Source of the DNA: Isoetes taiwanensis
Taxonomy: Eukaryota; Streptophyta; Lycopodiopsida; Isoetales; Isoetaceae
Direction: 5' to 3'
Assembly: GCA_021234155.1 (NCBI GenBank)
Contig: JAJEKV010000008.1
Location: forward strand, 1,817,521-1,881,520
DNA: 64,000 nucleotides
Shown: positions 11,489 through 22,645 of the stretch, one piece after another
Position numbering within the stretch: the first letter of the stretch is position 1
How the letters are laid out: each line of letters begins with the position of its first letter
The notes under the pieces: generated by a model
Databases searched by the model: none
Seen by the model: the letters and a program-made list of their open reading frames with translations, nothing else
Told to the model about the DNA's origin: nothing
Position numbers and translations under genes: made by a program

Positions 11489-11776
11489 TTGAAGGAAGTG
11501 TTTATTCGAGCTCCTATTTTGAAGATATTTGATATGGGCCAGTCCATTCAAGTGGTCACAGATGCCTCTGGAAAGGCTATTGGTGGAGCTTTGATGCAGA
11601 ATGGTAAGGTTTGTGCCTATACATCTCGTAAATTGTCGCCAGCGGAGCAAAATTATCCAGTACATGATTTGGAGATGTTGGCAATTATACATGCTTTGCG
11701 TGTATGGAGGCACTACCTATTAGATCATCATTTCTCATTGAAGACCGAGCATCAAAATCTGAATTTTTTTTTGTGA
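11489..11776 (+). pseudogene. Gypsy RNase H domain remnant
   Basis: The frame continues after one in-frame stop. It shows the RNase H landmarks VVTDASGKAIGGAL (first catalytic Asp), YTSRKLSPAEQNYP and HDLEMLAIIHALRVWRHYL (catalytic Glu). After 11776 the expected continuation (YLEQ/DQE region, then ADALSR at about 11877) is interrupted by a frame change and stops. The domain would degrade RNA in RNA-DNA hybrids. Confidence 0.75.
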
Positions 11777-11982
11777 AGCAGCCGCATTTGAATAATAGGC
11801 AGTGGAGGTGGATGCAATTGCGAGAAGAATACGATTTTTAGATTGAGTATCAGTCGGGCAAGGAGAATGTGATAGCAGATGCTTTGTCTCGTAGATCCTT
11901 TTTGACCTCTATTAGTATGCTCTAAGGTCAATGGGATGCTCATCTCATGGATATGGTGGCAAGAGACCCGTAATTTGGGCCG

Positions 11983-13345
11983 GTGGTTGCCAATATAAGA
12001 AAAGGGTCTACCGAGTTTCCACAATACTCGTTATCTAATGGAGTCTTGTATTATAACGGTCGGATGTGCATTCCAGATGATTTGGAGTTAAGGATGAGGC
12101 TCTTATATGAACTGCATGATAGTCCGTTAGCGGGACATCCCGGGGTGCACAAGACTCAAAGGAAGGTCAGACAAAATTTCTTTTGGCCAGGACAGAAGAA
12201 AATGGTTAAAGAGTATGTGGCAAAATGTTTAGCATGTCAGAAGGTCAAGTCCCAGGGGAGTTGCAACCATTGGAAGTTCCTTCATCCAAATAGGAATGCA
12301 TTGGCATGGACTTTATTGTAGATCTACCTCGAACGAGGGCAGGGTATAATGCCATTTATGGTGTGGTAGACAGATTGACTAAGCAAGCACATTTTATGCC
12401 AACAAAGACGACAGCTACAGCTATGGATATCTCCAAGTTATTTGTCAAGGAAATTTTTAGATTGCATGGTATACCACGTACCATTACCTCAGATCGACTC
12501 CAGGTTTATGAGTCATTTCTGGCAAGGATTGTTTCGGAATGTGGGAACTAAGCTAAATACTAGCACTGCATACCATCCCCAAACAGATGGGCAAGTGGAG
12601 CGAGTAAATCAGGTCTTGGAGGATATGTTAAGAATGTATATGTCGAGCCAGCCTAAGACGTGGGATTCCTATTTGCATTTGGCAGAGTTCGCATACAACA
12701 ATACGTACCAAGAATCTATTAGGATGAGTCCCTTTAAAACAAAGTATGGGAAAGAGTGCCGATGTCCGCTGAATTGGAGGGATTCCACTTGTAATGTGGA
12801 GATGGCCAATGAGGTGGCCCAGGATTTGGATGCACAATTGAAAAGACTTCGTCAGAATCTCGCAGTGGCTCAAAATAGGCAAAAACAGTATGCGAACAAA
12901 AGGCGTAAACCTTGGGAATTTGCAGAAGGCCAGTATGTATTTTTACAGATTAATTCCAAGCAAAGCTCATTGGCTGCGATACAGTTGGTTCCAAGATATG
13001 TAGAACCTTTTAAGATGTTGGAACGCATTGGCAAGGTAGCTTACAGGTTGGAGTTACCTTCGCATGTTAGGGTGCATAATGTGTTCCATATGAGCAACGT
13101 GAGGAAGTATGTCTTTGATTTATCGCATATGCTTGCCGACGATGATTTGGTAAGTAGGGATGAATTTTTATATCCCCGACCAGAGCGTATCTTGCAAACG
13201 GAGACACGCAAGCTTTGAAGACGGACAATCACAAGATTTTTGGTCCAATGGTCGGGTTGTCCAATTGAAGATGCAACGTGGGAGGATTCAACTCTTCGCC
13301 AATTTCCTGAGCTCGTCCATGAGGACATGGGTTAAAGATTTGAAG
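11983..13345 (+). pseudogene. Gypsy integrase and chromodomain-like tail
   Basis: The zinc-binding N-terminus (HDSPLAGHPGVHKT...CLACQKVK, H-H-C-C) lies at 12110-12250. The catalytic core is split: the first Asp (MDFIVDLP) and second Asp (ITSD) are in 12306-12551, and the Glu (DGQVERVNQ) in 12442-13218. These frames overlap, so a frameshift lies near 12500. The C-terminal part has the GPY-like segment and ends with PERILQTETRKL. Beyond 13219 a shifted frame resembles an integrase chromodomain (W-x-G-C-P then a WED-type segment). That suggests the chromovirus clade, which targets heterochromatin. Confidence 0.78.
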
Positions 13346-13352
13346 GGGAGAA

Positions 13353-13950
13353 TGTAACGAGCCTGGTGGGTTAGCATACAATTGATGTAAGTAATTCAAT
13401 ACAATTTAGTATGATTACGAGGGACCATTAAACTAATATTGGAGTTGGAAAAATACATATATGGTATGTATATGATGTTTATACAGGAAGTCTATAAATA
13501 TTAAATTGTAGAGGAATTGAGGTTTTTGCTCTGAGGCAAACCTTCTGAGGAGGAGTTTCTATGAAGGAGATTTGGAGGATGAGCAGGACAATTGCAAAGA
13601 CAGCTTAACCAGGTGGGTGGTTTATAGCTTACACCTGGGATGCTAGAACGATTAGATGTGTTCTAATCCAAGAAATAGTTATGAGGCTAAAAGGATGTAA
13701 ATTGTAAGTAATATTTAATGGAAGAGGAGGTGAAGGATGGATGAGCCATCAGAGGCAAACCGAAGAATAAACCATGTAAAGGATGTGCAAGAGGATAAGG
13801 GTTTTGAGATTTCACAAATTAAAAGAATACTGTAACAAAGTATAACTGTGTTGAGGCCGAGATGGCAAGATTCGAAAGTGTTTTGCAGCAGGTCGAATTG
13901 GCCTGGGAAGTGGCCGAAATGGATTACTGACATGATATAGTTTTAAGGAC
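13353..13950 (+). repeat. 3' LTR of the gypsy element (right edge uncertain)
   Basis: Starts TGTAACGAGCCTGGTGGGTT directly after the polypurine tract. A TATAAATA box at about 13494 suits an LTR promoter. The right edge was not fixed because the 5' LTR is absent. Its first 23 bp resemble the start of another LTR at 37434. Confidence 0.65.
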
Positions 13951-14084
13951 CAACAACCTAAGACAATTTAATAACATCATCCAACCATAATACAATTGTG
14001 TGTGTTAAACTCATCAATTTCTCAACCATTCAGAATCAATCTCCACTATATGATTATATAAAAACCACAGATGATACTCTAAGG

Positions 14085-14360
14085 TGGTTGTGCTTTGGTG
14101 GCAGATTCTTCACAGATGCCCTCGTGTGAATGTGCTTGTCCACAGATTTGATCCTCGAGTGTCAGCATTCTGCCCATTGTACAGGCAAAGGGACGAGACT
14201 ATTGAGCATTGTTTCTTTTTATGTGATCATCTCCAGCCTGTTTAGTCTTGGCTGCTTTCTCTTTTTCATGTGACATTGGCAAGTCAGCAAGTGCTCCTGG
14301 CTATTTTTCCGGATACTTGAAATAAGTTGCAGAGCCAAGCATTTCATTTAGCTTTTTGTT
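14085..14360 (+). mobile_element. LINE family C fragment (zf-RVT region)
   Basis: Very similar to 17205-17470: both contain GGTGGCAGATTCTTCACAGA and the stretch coding for a Trp-Trp-Gln-Ile-Leu-His-Arg-Cys zinc-finger lead-in. The fragment stops before the 3' UTR and runs into CT-rich sequence. It is too short to be functional. Confidence 0.75.
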
Positions 14361-14376
14361 TGTGGTCGCTCTTGTC

Positions 14377-14427
14377 TTTCTCTCTCTAGCACCTGGGCCC
14401 TCTTTCTCTCTCTAATCCTCCTTCTCC

Positions 14428-14477
<50 letters not shown>

Positions 14478-14690
14478 GCCACCTATGGTCTCCCCTAACC
14501 TTGCACCACACTTTCTAGCTACTAGCCTTGCACCACACTTTCTAGCTACTTGGGCCCTCCTTCTCTCTCTAATCCTCCTTCTCCACCTTCTCTCTCTCTC
14601 TAGCCACCTTATGGTCTACCTAGCCTTGCACCACACTTTCTAGCTACCTAGGTGTCTCTCTAGAGCTTCACCACTTTCTCTCTCTGACCA
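14377..14690 (+). repeat. (CT)n tract and CACCACACTTTCTAGCTA tandem repeats
   Basis: A pure CT tract of about 46 bp lies at 14431-14476. Around it are at least three imperfect copies of a unit containing AGCCTTGCACCACACTTTCTAGCTAC and TCTAATCCTCCTTCTCCACC. Simple-sequence expansion. Confidence 0.85.
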
Positions 14691-14999
14691 AGGCGACTCA
14701 TGGCGCGCCAATAGCATGTGCCAACTTCTAGCTTACTCAAAATACGCAGGGTGAGTCGCCTTCTGCTTCAGAAGAGGCGGCACTACCACAACAAAATCTG
14801 CACCAAATCCGCCCGAAATTGGCATTAAGAGGTCGGAATCCAGGCCCAAAGGGCCGATTTGCTTGTCTGAGGGCCCAACCAGGCCCGAAATCAGGGAATC
14901 GAAGGCCTGAACCTTCTATCCGGGCTACTGGCCGTGACCCAAAAAAGGGTCGTTCCCTAAAGCTATTCAAATTGTTAATAATAGATTTGAATTGTTAGA

Positions 15000-16130
15000 A
15001 TTGTTAGCAATAGTGATGAGTATATCATGCATAAAATTACACCCTAGGACCTATTCACTGGAGGATGTTAGGATTGCCCTATAGAATTAGCTTATGAACT
15101 ACGGAGGCCAGGTCGGCGACTGCCAAGGCGAGATGCTGATGAATACTCTAGGTCAAACACTAAGTTACGTGATTACAAGGTAATTATGGAACCATTGTTG
15201 TCTTCATTAAACCATTAATAATAAGGAGCTTGGGTAAGGAGACGAAATATTAATAGATAGATAGATAGTAATTTTAATGAAATAGAAGGGAAATGTATCT
15301 TATATTTAACAACATTAATAATATAACGTAGAAGTCACGATCTTTCTTTATGGGAAGAAATGTAACATAACTTGCTGGGGTATGGCATAGAGCTGGGAAC
15401 ATTCTATAGTTGCAAAACTAGACTTAAATCTAGGGAAATCCATGATCAGGGTTCGTTAGTAAGGAACTAAGGGTAAAATTGAGAATGTTATGTGGTCATG
15501 GTTGGTATGCATGTTTGTATGTCATTACCCATATGAATGTTGGATATGTTAATGTGGCATGGTTATGGTCTCTTGTGATGCACATGTAAAAGAAAATGCA
15601 TAGGATTTGCATTTGAGCTATTTTGGCTTGGTATTACCATCATACATGATATTGTCTAGGAAATGTAGTTATGATGGCATTTAAAGAATGTGGAAATATT
15701 GCATAAGTGCATAATCGTCGGGGCCGAAGTCCATGTGCGGTGGCTTGGACTTGCAGTTGTGTTTGTGCTTGACATCGGCATTGTTATCCTGGCTGGATTC
15801 TTTGTCGCGCTACATGGCAGAAGTAGTCCTCCAGTGCTGGACGCAGCGTGGATGGGTGTGTACACATGAAGCAAACCTCGCCCGTATTGGCTGCAGGGCC
15901 TGATCAGCCTAGGTGGCATGTTAGAACCAGAGTAGGCACTATATGCGGATGAGATTGCTAATGCATGGAACATGAGGTGTTATTGTGGTATATGTATGCA
16001 TACTAATCCGGGTTGGTTGGATGCGAGGGACCGTTGGTGGTAAGCTTGCATAGGTGCTATGTTATAAGTTGTTATCGTGAATAGTTCCTAGAATGCTCCA
16101 AACCCCTCTTAGTCTTTAGGACTAACCGCC
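15000..16130. repeat. LTR-type repeat, diverged copy of 37434-38540 (opposite strand)
   Basis: On the plus strand 15690-15950 matches the minus strand of 38160-38390 over GGTGGCTTGGACTYG, GCTGGACGCAG, GGGTGTGTACACATGA and TGCAGGGCYTGA. 16100-16130 (CTTAGTCTTTAGGACTAACC) matches the minus strand of 37785-37815. The 37 kb copy begins with an LTR-like TGTAACGGGCC, so this one is an inverted, truncated member. No coding potential is seen. Confidence 0.55.
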
Positions 16131-16545
16131 AGTTGATGTAGCAAAATGGTCGACGGAGCCGAAAAGCAGAAGGTCAGCAGAGACCCGGGGTCGAGGCCCC
16201 GAATCTGATCGAGAGAGTTGGAGGCCGATTTCCCCGTGAGCGGAGTCCGGGCGTGAGGAGGTGCTAGATTTCCTTCAGGAGTTGGAGGACGACGCCATAG
16301 TGATACATGTGTCGAGATCGTCCAAAGTTCAGAAGAAGGCCATCCCTTCGGGATAGAAACCAGTGTGGGATCTACCCCCAATTTTGTGGAACCTTCTTTA
16401 GAAGGCAATGAAGTCCACCTATACGCAGATGAAGGGGATGACCTCCCATTGGATTCGGGGGATCAAGCGGCTATAGATGCCTTAATGAGTGAACCTTCTG
16501 ATGATAAGAGCTCTTGTATTGAAGACTTTTCTCATAACTAATAGT
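16131..16545 (+). other. GC-rich segment with a short acidic open frame
   Basis: More G+C-rich than its surroundings. A plus-strand frame ends with an acidic stretch (HLYADEGDDLPLDSGDQ) and a stop near 16541, after frame breaks upstream. It abuts the LTR-like repeat and may be the internal part of that element. No family was recognised. Confidence 0.3.
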
Positions 16546-17070
16546 TATATTGATTGTGGATTTGACATTGTTGAAGGTTTTGAATGTATATACATGTACT
16601 ATGTGATTTGTCTTCATTACTTGTTGGATATCTAATGTAAATAAAGATTGGATTCTTTACCGTGTTATATGGTTTTACAAGTTGCATAAGATATTTAATT
16701 AGTCCAACCTCCCTTGTCAAGTGCTGGTAGCAATGCAATGAAACCAACATGATCCCAAGCTGCTTTGGAGAGGCTAGCTTGGCAAGCCCGTTACGCATCG
16801 TGAGTTGGAATATGCACTGGTTGAAAATTGTCTTGCAAGATTTTGTTTTGCCATGCAAAATAGGTTTCTATAAAAAAAGACCACCTAAAATAATTACACA
16901 TCTTTTTTACCATGCAAAATAATTCTCTAATAATAGGTCGACCTATTTCTGGCAATTTCCGTATGATACCATGGTGGTGGTTTCTTTGTTTCTTCCGTGA
17001 CCCCTGTTCTTTCAACAACAGCCTCTATAAGCTTTGGAAGCTGTGACTGGAAGTCATAACCAGGTAAAAA

Positions 17071-17799
17071 ACTCAGATGATATAGGCTGCTTGTCAATAG
17101 TGATATCCTTCCGCCTTCCACTAGGTGGTCCCTTCAGCTTTCACCTCCTAATTGGAGACGTATGTGGACTTGGACTTGGGATAAATTACTCCATCCTAAG
17201 GTGGCGGTGCTTTGGTGGCAGATTCTTCACAGATGCCCTCGTGTGAACGTGCTTGTCCACAGATTTGATCCTCGAGTGTCGGCACTCTACCTTTATGCAA
17301 GCAAAGGGATGAGACCATTGAGCATTGTTTCTTTTTATGTGTTCATCTCCACCGTTTGGTCTTGGCTGCTTTCTCTTTTCATGTGACATTGACAAGCCGA
17401 AGAAGTGCTTCCGGCTATTTATCCGGATGCTTGGAATAAGTTATGGAGCCAAGCATTTCATTTAGCATCGGGATGGTTGTTGTGGTCCATCCGAAGCCTT
17501 AAGAAGACGTGTATCTTCGGGGTTTGAATATTCCTCCCTGCAGCTTGTCCTCCGGGCCTTTAAAGCTAGAATCGCTAAGGCATACCATTGTTCTTCGCTT
17601 GCTCCCGCCAAGCGATAGTTGATATTTGAGTCCTATCTGAGTGTGCTGTCTTATGCATAGGCTGGTGGTTCTACTCAGTGGATCATGATTATCCTCTGAG
17701 ACTTTATTCCCGCCTCTGCATTTGTATTTTGCTTTTGGCTTGGAGTTTCAATAAAGTTTGTCGTTCTTCAAAAAAAAAAAAAAAAAAACTCAGATGATA
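17071..17799 (+). mobile_element. LINE family C, 5'-truncated insertion with target-site duplication
   Basis: A 705-bp insertion (17083-17787) ends with AATAAAGTTTGTCGTTCTTC and about 19 A. It is flanked by ACTCAGATGATA at 17071-17082 and 17788-17799; with the preceding A residues the match is longer. The insert encodes the zf-RVT end of ORF2 (HPKVAVLWWQILHRCPRVNV). A poly(A) tail, a perfect duplication and 5' truncation together are diagnostic of target-primed reverse transcription. Confidence 0.88.
17162..17386 (+). pseudogene. zf-RVT fragment of LINE ORF2 (family C)
   Basis: The translation includes WDKLLHPKVAVLWWQILHRC, the conserved lead into the zinc-binding domain at the C terminus of plant LINE reverse transcriptases. 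The Cys/His cluster that should follow is lost (CPLC becomes LYLYASK). The same position in the 14.1 kb copy still encodes a Cys-rich form in a broken frame. Non-functional. Confidence 0.7.
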
Positions 17800-18350
17800 G
17801 CGGGAATTCCTGGGACTGTATTTTGTATTTGGTACACTTTGAAGAAGCATTAGTTAGCAAACAACACCCTTGGATTAGCCTTCTCTATCCAGTTGTTAAA
17901 TTGATAATCAGTATATGGTTAGTATAAGTTGTTTTTGTAAATGGTGCTTATCTAATAAGATTATGCTGGCTTAAACACCAAATCTTTAACTTAAATCTTA
18001 GTGAACACTATTCACTTGATATTGGATGAAACACTGTAGTAGGACCATCGAAACCTTTTATTCATCTTTTATATTTACATTATTTTGAAAGCTACACGAT
18101 GCCTCATGTTGCAGCAATCTACATCGTGGCCTGAAAAACCTGTCAACAATATTTTGTGTATCGGAATAGAACAAGTTTGGTTTCTAAGTTTATCTCCCAT
18201 CTTTCAATGCTTATCTACAACTGCATCCTTGCAACCAAGGTTTTCAAGTAAACCAAAACATCTAAAAGATATCAATATGGATCTTCACATAAATTGAGCG
18301 CCAACTGTGAGCGCCAACTGTGAGCGGGTGAGCGTGGTATTTCGTAGGGG

Positions 18351-19030
18351 ATGCCTCCAAAGAAGAAAGGATCAATTGATCCGTTTGAATATGAGGGAGA
18401 TTCAGCCAATATCATAGCAATAATGCAAGAACTAAAGGCGGAATTCCTGGGCCTGAAATCAGAAGTTGAAGGGATGCGTGGGATCTTAGATAGACTGGTG
18501 ACTCAGAACACTAGTTTGAAAGCACAGAATGAAGAAATTTCATTAAACATGCATAACCATCAACGGATTTTAGGGCACAGATTGAAGCACCAAGGAGCAA
18601 ATGAAGATACACCACGCTGAAATTTCCTCTGAGCAAAGGGATCAAGAGATCAGAGCAAAGAATCTGAAAATATCTGGTCTACATGAGACTGAAGGAGAAG
18701 ATGTTACAGAAACGGTAAGACAGTTTTTTTTCAGAAACTATGCATCTGAATGATCCACTGTATGTGTCTGCTAGACGATTGGGAAAATTAGGATACCATA
18801 CCCATCCTATCCTAGTGAAATTTCAATCCAGGGAAGCAAGGGATCGTGTACTTCATAACAGAAGTGCGCTTAAGGGTGAGAAGATTTGGCTAGATGTGGA
18901 CCTAACACCAAGCCAACTGGAATTTAGAAGAAAGGAATGGGCCAAAGTGAAGGAAGCAAGAGAATCAGGTTTTGTAGCTTACCTGGATCAGGGAGGCAAA
19001 TCCATTGTTACCAGCAGAAAACATAAATAG
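18351..19030 (+). pseudogene. LINE ORF1 (coiled coil plus RNA-binding C-terminal domain)
   Basis: The first part (18351-18620) starts MPPKKKGS and has heptad-like spacing (MQELKAEFLGLKSEVEGMRG) typical of the trimerising coiled coil of L1-type ORF1 proteins. After a frame change the sequence reads NLKISGLHETEGED, then 18740-19030 holds SARRLGK, PILVKFQSREARDRVL and LTPSQLEFRRKEW. That is the pattern of the RRM and C-terminal domains of ORF1p/transposase-22 proteins. An extra T in a T-run near 18723-18730 explains one of the frame shifts. The protein would coat LINE RNA as a chaperone. Confidence 0.7.
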
Positions 19031-19042
19031 GAAACAGGGGCT

Positions 19043-20596
19043 TTGAGAGTCAGTCTATGGAATACACATGGACTAACTCAAGCGAAGATAGATGCTACTT
19101 TTCAGATATGGGAACACCAGGATTTGCTTTGTTTTACAGAAACATGGACACATCAATCACGTCTCCCGCCTGACATACCTGGTTTTGTGCTGGTTGGTCA
19201 AATATGGAATGAGAAAATAATAGGAGCAGGACGAGGCTTTGGGGGGATAGCAGTATATAAGCGAGCAGGTTCAATATATGAAATGCAAGTTTTGAAAAAT
19301 GATACAAATAACCAATATATGTGGTTGGAATTAAAAGGGAATAGGCAACAGTTGATTTTGGCTGTTTGTTACTTTGCTCCAGAAAACTCAAACATTTACA
19401 ACAGATCTGGGTTTGACAAGGAAAACCCATTTGGTAACCTGTGCTCCGATATTCTAGAATTCTCTTCTCGAGGAGAAATAGTCATAGTAGGAGATTTCAA
19501 TGGACGCACTGGCTGCAAACAAGCCAAAGTATTTGACGATCTTGCAAACATCTATTTAGATGAGACTGATGATCCCACATATCATAGAATTTCGGATGAT
19601 AATATGTCAAATGGAATGGGTGAGAAGCTGCTTGATCTATGCACAATATGTCAGCTGAGAATAATAAATGGCACAAGAGCTTTCCCAGCATCGGAAAAGT
19701 TTACTTACCAAAATCATGCAGGTGCCAGTGCAATCGACTATGTTATGGCAAAAAGAAAGGATCTTATATCAGATTTCTGTGTGGGTACCAAACTACCTGA
19801 GTCAGATCATGCACCCTTGCACGTAGTGTTTAAAATCCAAGTAAGCTCTAGAAAATCAGCTCCACGATTCTGTCCTAAGCTGAAAGTGAACTATGAACAT
19901 CACGAAAAATATGAAAGACACATTGAAAGGCTCCTGACAGCCGCCACATGGTCGGGAAAACTTGAAGAGGACGCAGTGCAATTCCAAAGAATAACATTTG
20001 CTGCAGCCAAAGACATTTTTGGGCTTTCTAAGAAACATATGCCAGGGAGGCCTTGCAACTCATGGTGGGATGAAGAATGCCATGAAGCTAGAAGAAAACT
20101 GCCACAGAATTGCATCTATAAACCAAAATGGTACAAACAAATTATCAGGGAAAAAAAGCGTGCCTATGGTGCACAAAGGCAAGCACAGTTATCTGAACAA
20201 TTCGCAAAACACCCAAAACGGTTTTGGGACATGCTGCAATGTAGATCTGAACAGGCTATATTGGATATAGATGCTTTGTCTAAATTAGTCAAAGCCTTAT
20301 ATGAAAAGGATGGCGCCAGTTGCATGCCATTAATAGCTCCCCAAACAGAACTTTTTGCAATATCAGAGGTCCGAGACTGCTTATCAAAGATCTCCAATAA
20401 TAAAGCGCATGATATGGATGGCCTCTGCGTGGAACTTTTTAAATGGGGTGGAGAGAAAACAATAGCTATTTTGACAGATTTGTTAAACAAAAGTCTCATG
20501 CTTGGGTTGCCAGACAATTGGAAAACAAATCGTGTTCATCCCATACATAAGGGCGGAGACAAAAAGATAGCAGCTAATTATAGGACCATTCGGTAA
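19043..20596 (+). pseudogene. LINE ORF2: AP-type endonuclease and RT N-terminus
   Basis: A 517-codon frame. An exonuclease-endonuclease-phosphatase domain occupies roughly the first 270 residues: SLWNTHGLTQAK, LCFTETW (catalytic Glu), IVIVGDFNGRTG (Asp/Asn) and a final SDHAPLHV (Asp-His). These are the catalytic landmarks of LINE endonucleases, which nick the target DNA. A linker follows, then the start of RT (NNKAHDMDGLCVELFKWGG, NWKTNRVHPIHKGGD). The frame ends at a TAA (20594-20596) where relatives continue. There is no ATG at its start; the frame is the same as ORF1's last segment and follows its TAG by 12 nt. Confidence 0.82.
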
Positions 20597-20856
20597 GGCA
20601 GCGTGTTTGCCAAAATTCTAGGAAGTCTCCTGGAAAACAAGCTGAGTTCATGGGCGAAACGCAATCATGCACGCTCTCCATGCCAGTCGGGTTCGAGGGG
20701 ATCATAATACACCATGTGCTAATCCTTAGAACTCTTATTGAGAATGCAAAAGCTCCAAATGCGACATTATACATAGCCTACATTGATTTTACAAAAGCAT
20801 TTGATACAGCCCCACGAAGAGAGCTTCGGTGGATCGTTTTCTCAAAAGATATGGGA
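20597..20856 (+). pseudogene. LINE family B RT segment upstream of the nested insertion
   Basis: Translation in shifted frames resembles the RT stretch SVFAKILGSLLENKLSSWA and LYIAYIDFTKAFDTAPRREL, where the YxDFxKAFD segment holds the first catalytic Asp. It stops at KDMG next to the nested element; 21463 resumes with codons for VPKDI, so the uninterrupted gene can be followed across the insertion. Confidence 0.7.
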
Positions 20857-21462
20857 CGCAGATTACTTTGGCCCAAGTGAAAAACCGGTCATTATCATGC
20901 ACACATAAATCCCACTTTGGCACCAGGGCCCCAAGCTTATTTGCTTGCTTCATTGTCCGGGGAACAAGCTTGTAGCTATTGCATCAATTCGCCGCGGGTC
21001 CCACAGTCTGGATTGAGACAGTAGATGGGAGGCGTTTTGCAATTGCCGCGAAACTTAGCTAGACTATGTGCCGCTTGCCGCCATGTTATTATTGAAGATG
21101 AAAGCCATACTCTTCCGAGTTGCCCTTTTTTTTGAGATAGTCCGGAATCATTTTTCGACCTTAGCATTCCATTCCACGCTTCCACAACTTCTCAAAATGC
21201 ACCATCCATTGCCGTGCATGACTTGGCATTATACATACTTGAGGTTCTAGATAAACGTCTGCAATTACTGAGCCCTCAGTAGTCATTATCTAAGCTTGTC
21301 TAGTATCATCATTACTGCAAAGGTTTTTCCCTTGAAAACCTTTCGAGGCAGGGGTTTTTTAATCCTAGTAGTAATGATTGTACTAGCCCATTGTATGGGT
21401 CCCATGACCTATTGGTCTTCGTGGACGTTAAAAAAACTATTCTATTCTATTCTATTCTAGGA
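20857..21462 (+). mobile_element. LINE family A, copy 2, nested in family B
   Basis: A 606-bp, 5'-truncated insertion. It begins within sequence related to the IETGRW/zinc-finger end of family A (21010-21120). It then has the 3' hairpin AAAGGTTTT-TCCCTTG-AAAACCTTT (21319-21343), GGACGTTAAAAAAA and four TTCTA units ending at 21459. The host reading frame is interrupted at GGGA and resumes at GTTCC, so any target duplication is very short (about 3 bp). Confidence 0.8.
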
Positions 21463-22630
21463 GTTCCTAAAGACATCAGAGCGCCAGCATATCACAATTA
21501 TATGCCGAAGTATTAATCAAAGTTTCAGGAGAATGTGATACGCAAATCCAGAACACGATTGGGGTACGCCAAGGTTTCCCCTTGTCTCCGACCCTGTTTG
21601 GGCTCTTCATAGATGAATTGGATGAATGGCTTAGAGCCAGATCATTAGCAGGTACTCGCTTGGGGGCATATGTCATTCAGCTTCTGCTATATGCAGACGA
21701 TGTGGTATTGCTAGCAAGCAAACCAAACATATTACAGGATCACCTTAACAGCTTGGAGGCCTTTTGTGAAACTAAGAAGATGCGCGTGAACTTAGCTAAA
21801 TCAAAGATCATGATCTTTGGCACCCGAGACAGACCAGAGTTCACATACAAAGGGCGTGATTATGGAAATTGTTGAAAGCTACAAATATCTTGGATTAGAT
21901 ATTACCTCCAACTATAGCTGGAAAAAATTGGCGTAAGTCGAAGAGCATCCTGAGGGAAAGCCGCTTTACAAAGATGTCGGGCAAAATGCAACCGTGCTTC
22001 ACTCACACAATGGGGTTTGAAGAAGATCTTATTTAAAACTTTGGTTCAAACAGTAGCTTTGTATGGTGTCCCTATTTGGGGGCCTGGAATTTCACCACGC
22101 CATGATAAATTCGCACACATGATGGAAAACAAATCTGCTGGCATGGGCGGCAAAGTGGGGTGTGGATGAATCGAATTAGCCACAAGACAAAAAAGAGGCA
22201 AGAGTTTTGCTGGAAAGATTGGAAATAGATCATCTCTGGCTGATCCCGTAAACGATGCTACTTGCATCAAATAATATTAACCACATGGATCCCTAAAAAT
22301 GCCAAAAGTATCTATAGGCAGGCATACCAAAAATGCAAAGCCGGATGTTGGCAAGGTACAGAACAGGATCACATAAATTAGAGATTGAGACTGGACGATG
22401 GTTAAAGACTCCAGTTGAATCCCGGTTATGTAATATATGCAAGACAGGGGCAATTGAAGATGAACACCATGTTTTCATGCCATGCACCTTAATCGCCACA
22501 TCAGATCTAATTTTGGGATATATGTAACAGAACTGCACTCATTGTTCTCTTTACCAACATTGACATTAGGACCCTATATAAAAGCGGTGGATGCACACCA
22601 TTCATTATTACAAAAGTTGTAAAAAAGAAA
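21463..22630 (+). pseudogene. LINE family B RT palm, thumb and zinc finger
   Basis: Resumes the RT after the nested insert. 21582-21875 holds SPTLFGLFIDELDEWLRARS and LLLYADDVVLLAS, the YADD catalytic site. Thumb-like sequence (YKYLGL, YGVPIWGPG) follows in broken frames to 22100. 22333-22527 holds GSHKLEIETGRW and C-x2-C-x7-H-x4-C (CNICKTGAIEDEHHVFMPC). The same order is seen in the minus-strand copy at 54.1-56.0 kb. Multiple frameshifts. Confidence 0.8.
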
Positions 22631-22645
22631 GTTCATGTGCTCCAT

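Larger units (their letters stand above)
10190..13352 (+). mobile_element. Decayed Ty3/gypsy (chromovirus-type) retrotransposon
   Basis: The order is gag end, aspartic protease, RT remnant, RNase H, integrase and chromodomain-like tail, all on the plus strand, followed by a polypurine tract (GAAGGGGAGAA, 13342-13352) and an LTR start TGTAACG. This is the Ty3/gypsy gene order. Stops and frameshifts separate the frames at about 10337, 10847, 11485, 11776, 12320 and 12550. The catalytic core of RT is deleted. No 5' LTR was found upstream of 10190; the T39 tract and a tRNA-like segment lie there instead, so the 5' end is missing or replaced. Confidence 0.88.

Noticed and set aside
13353-13360. 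Shared TGTAACG as proof that 10.2-38.5 kb is one giant LTR element
   Set aside because: Internal LTR sequences differ and many independent insertions with their own duplications lie between.
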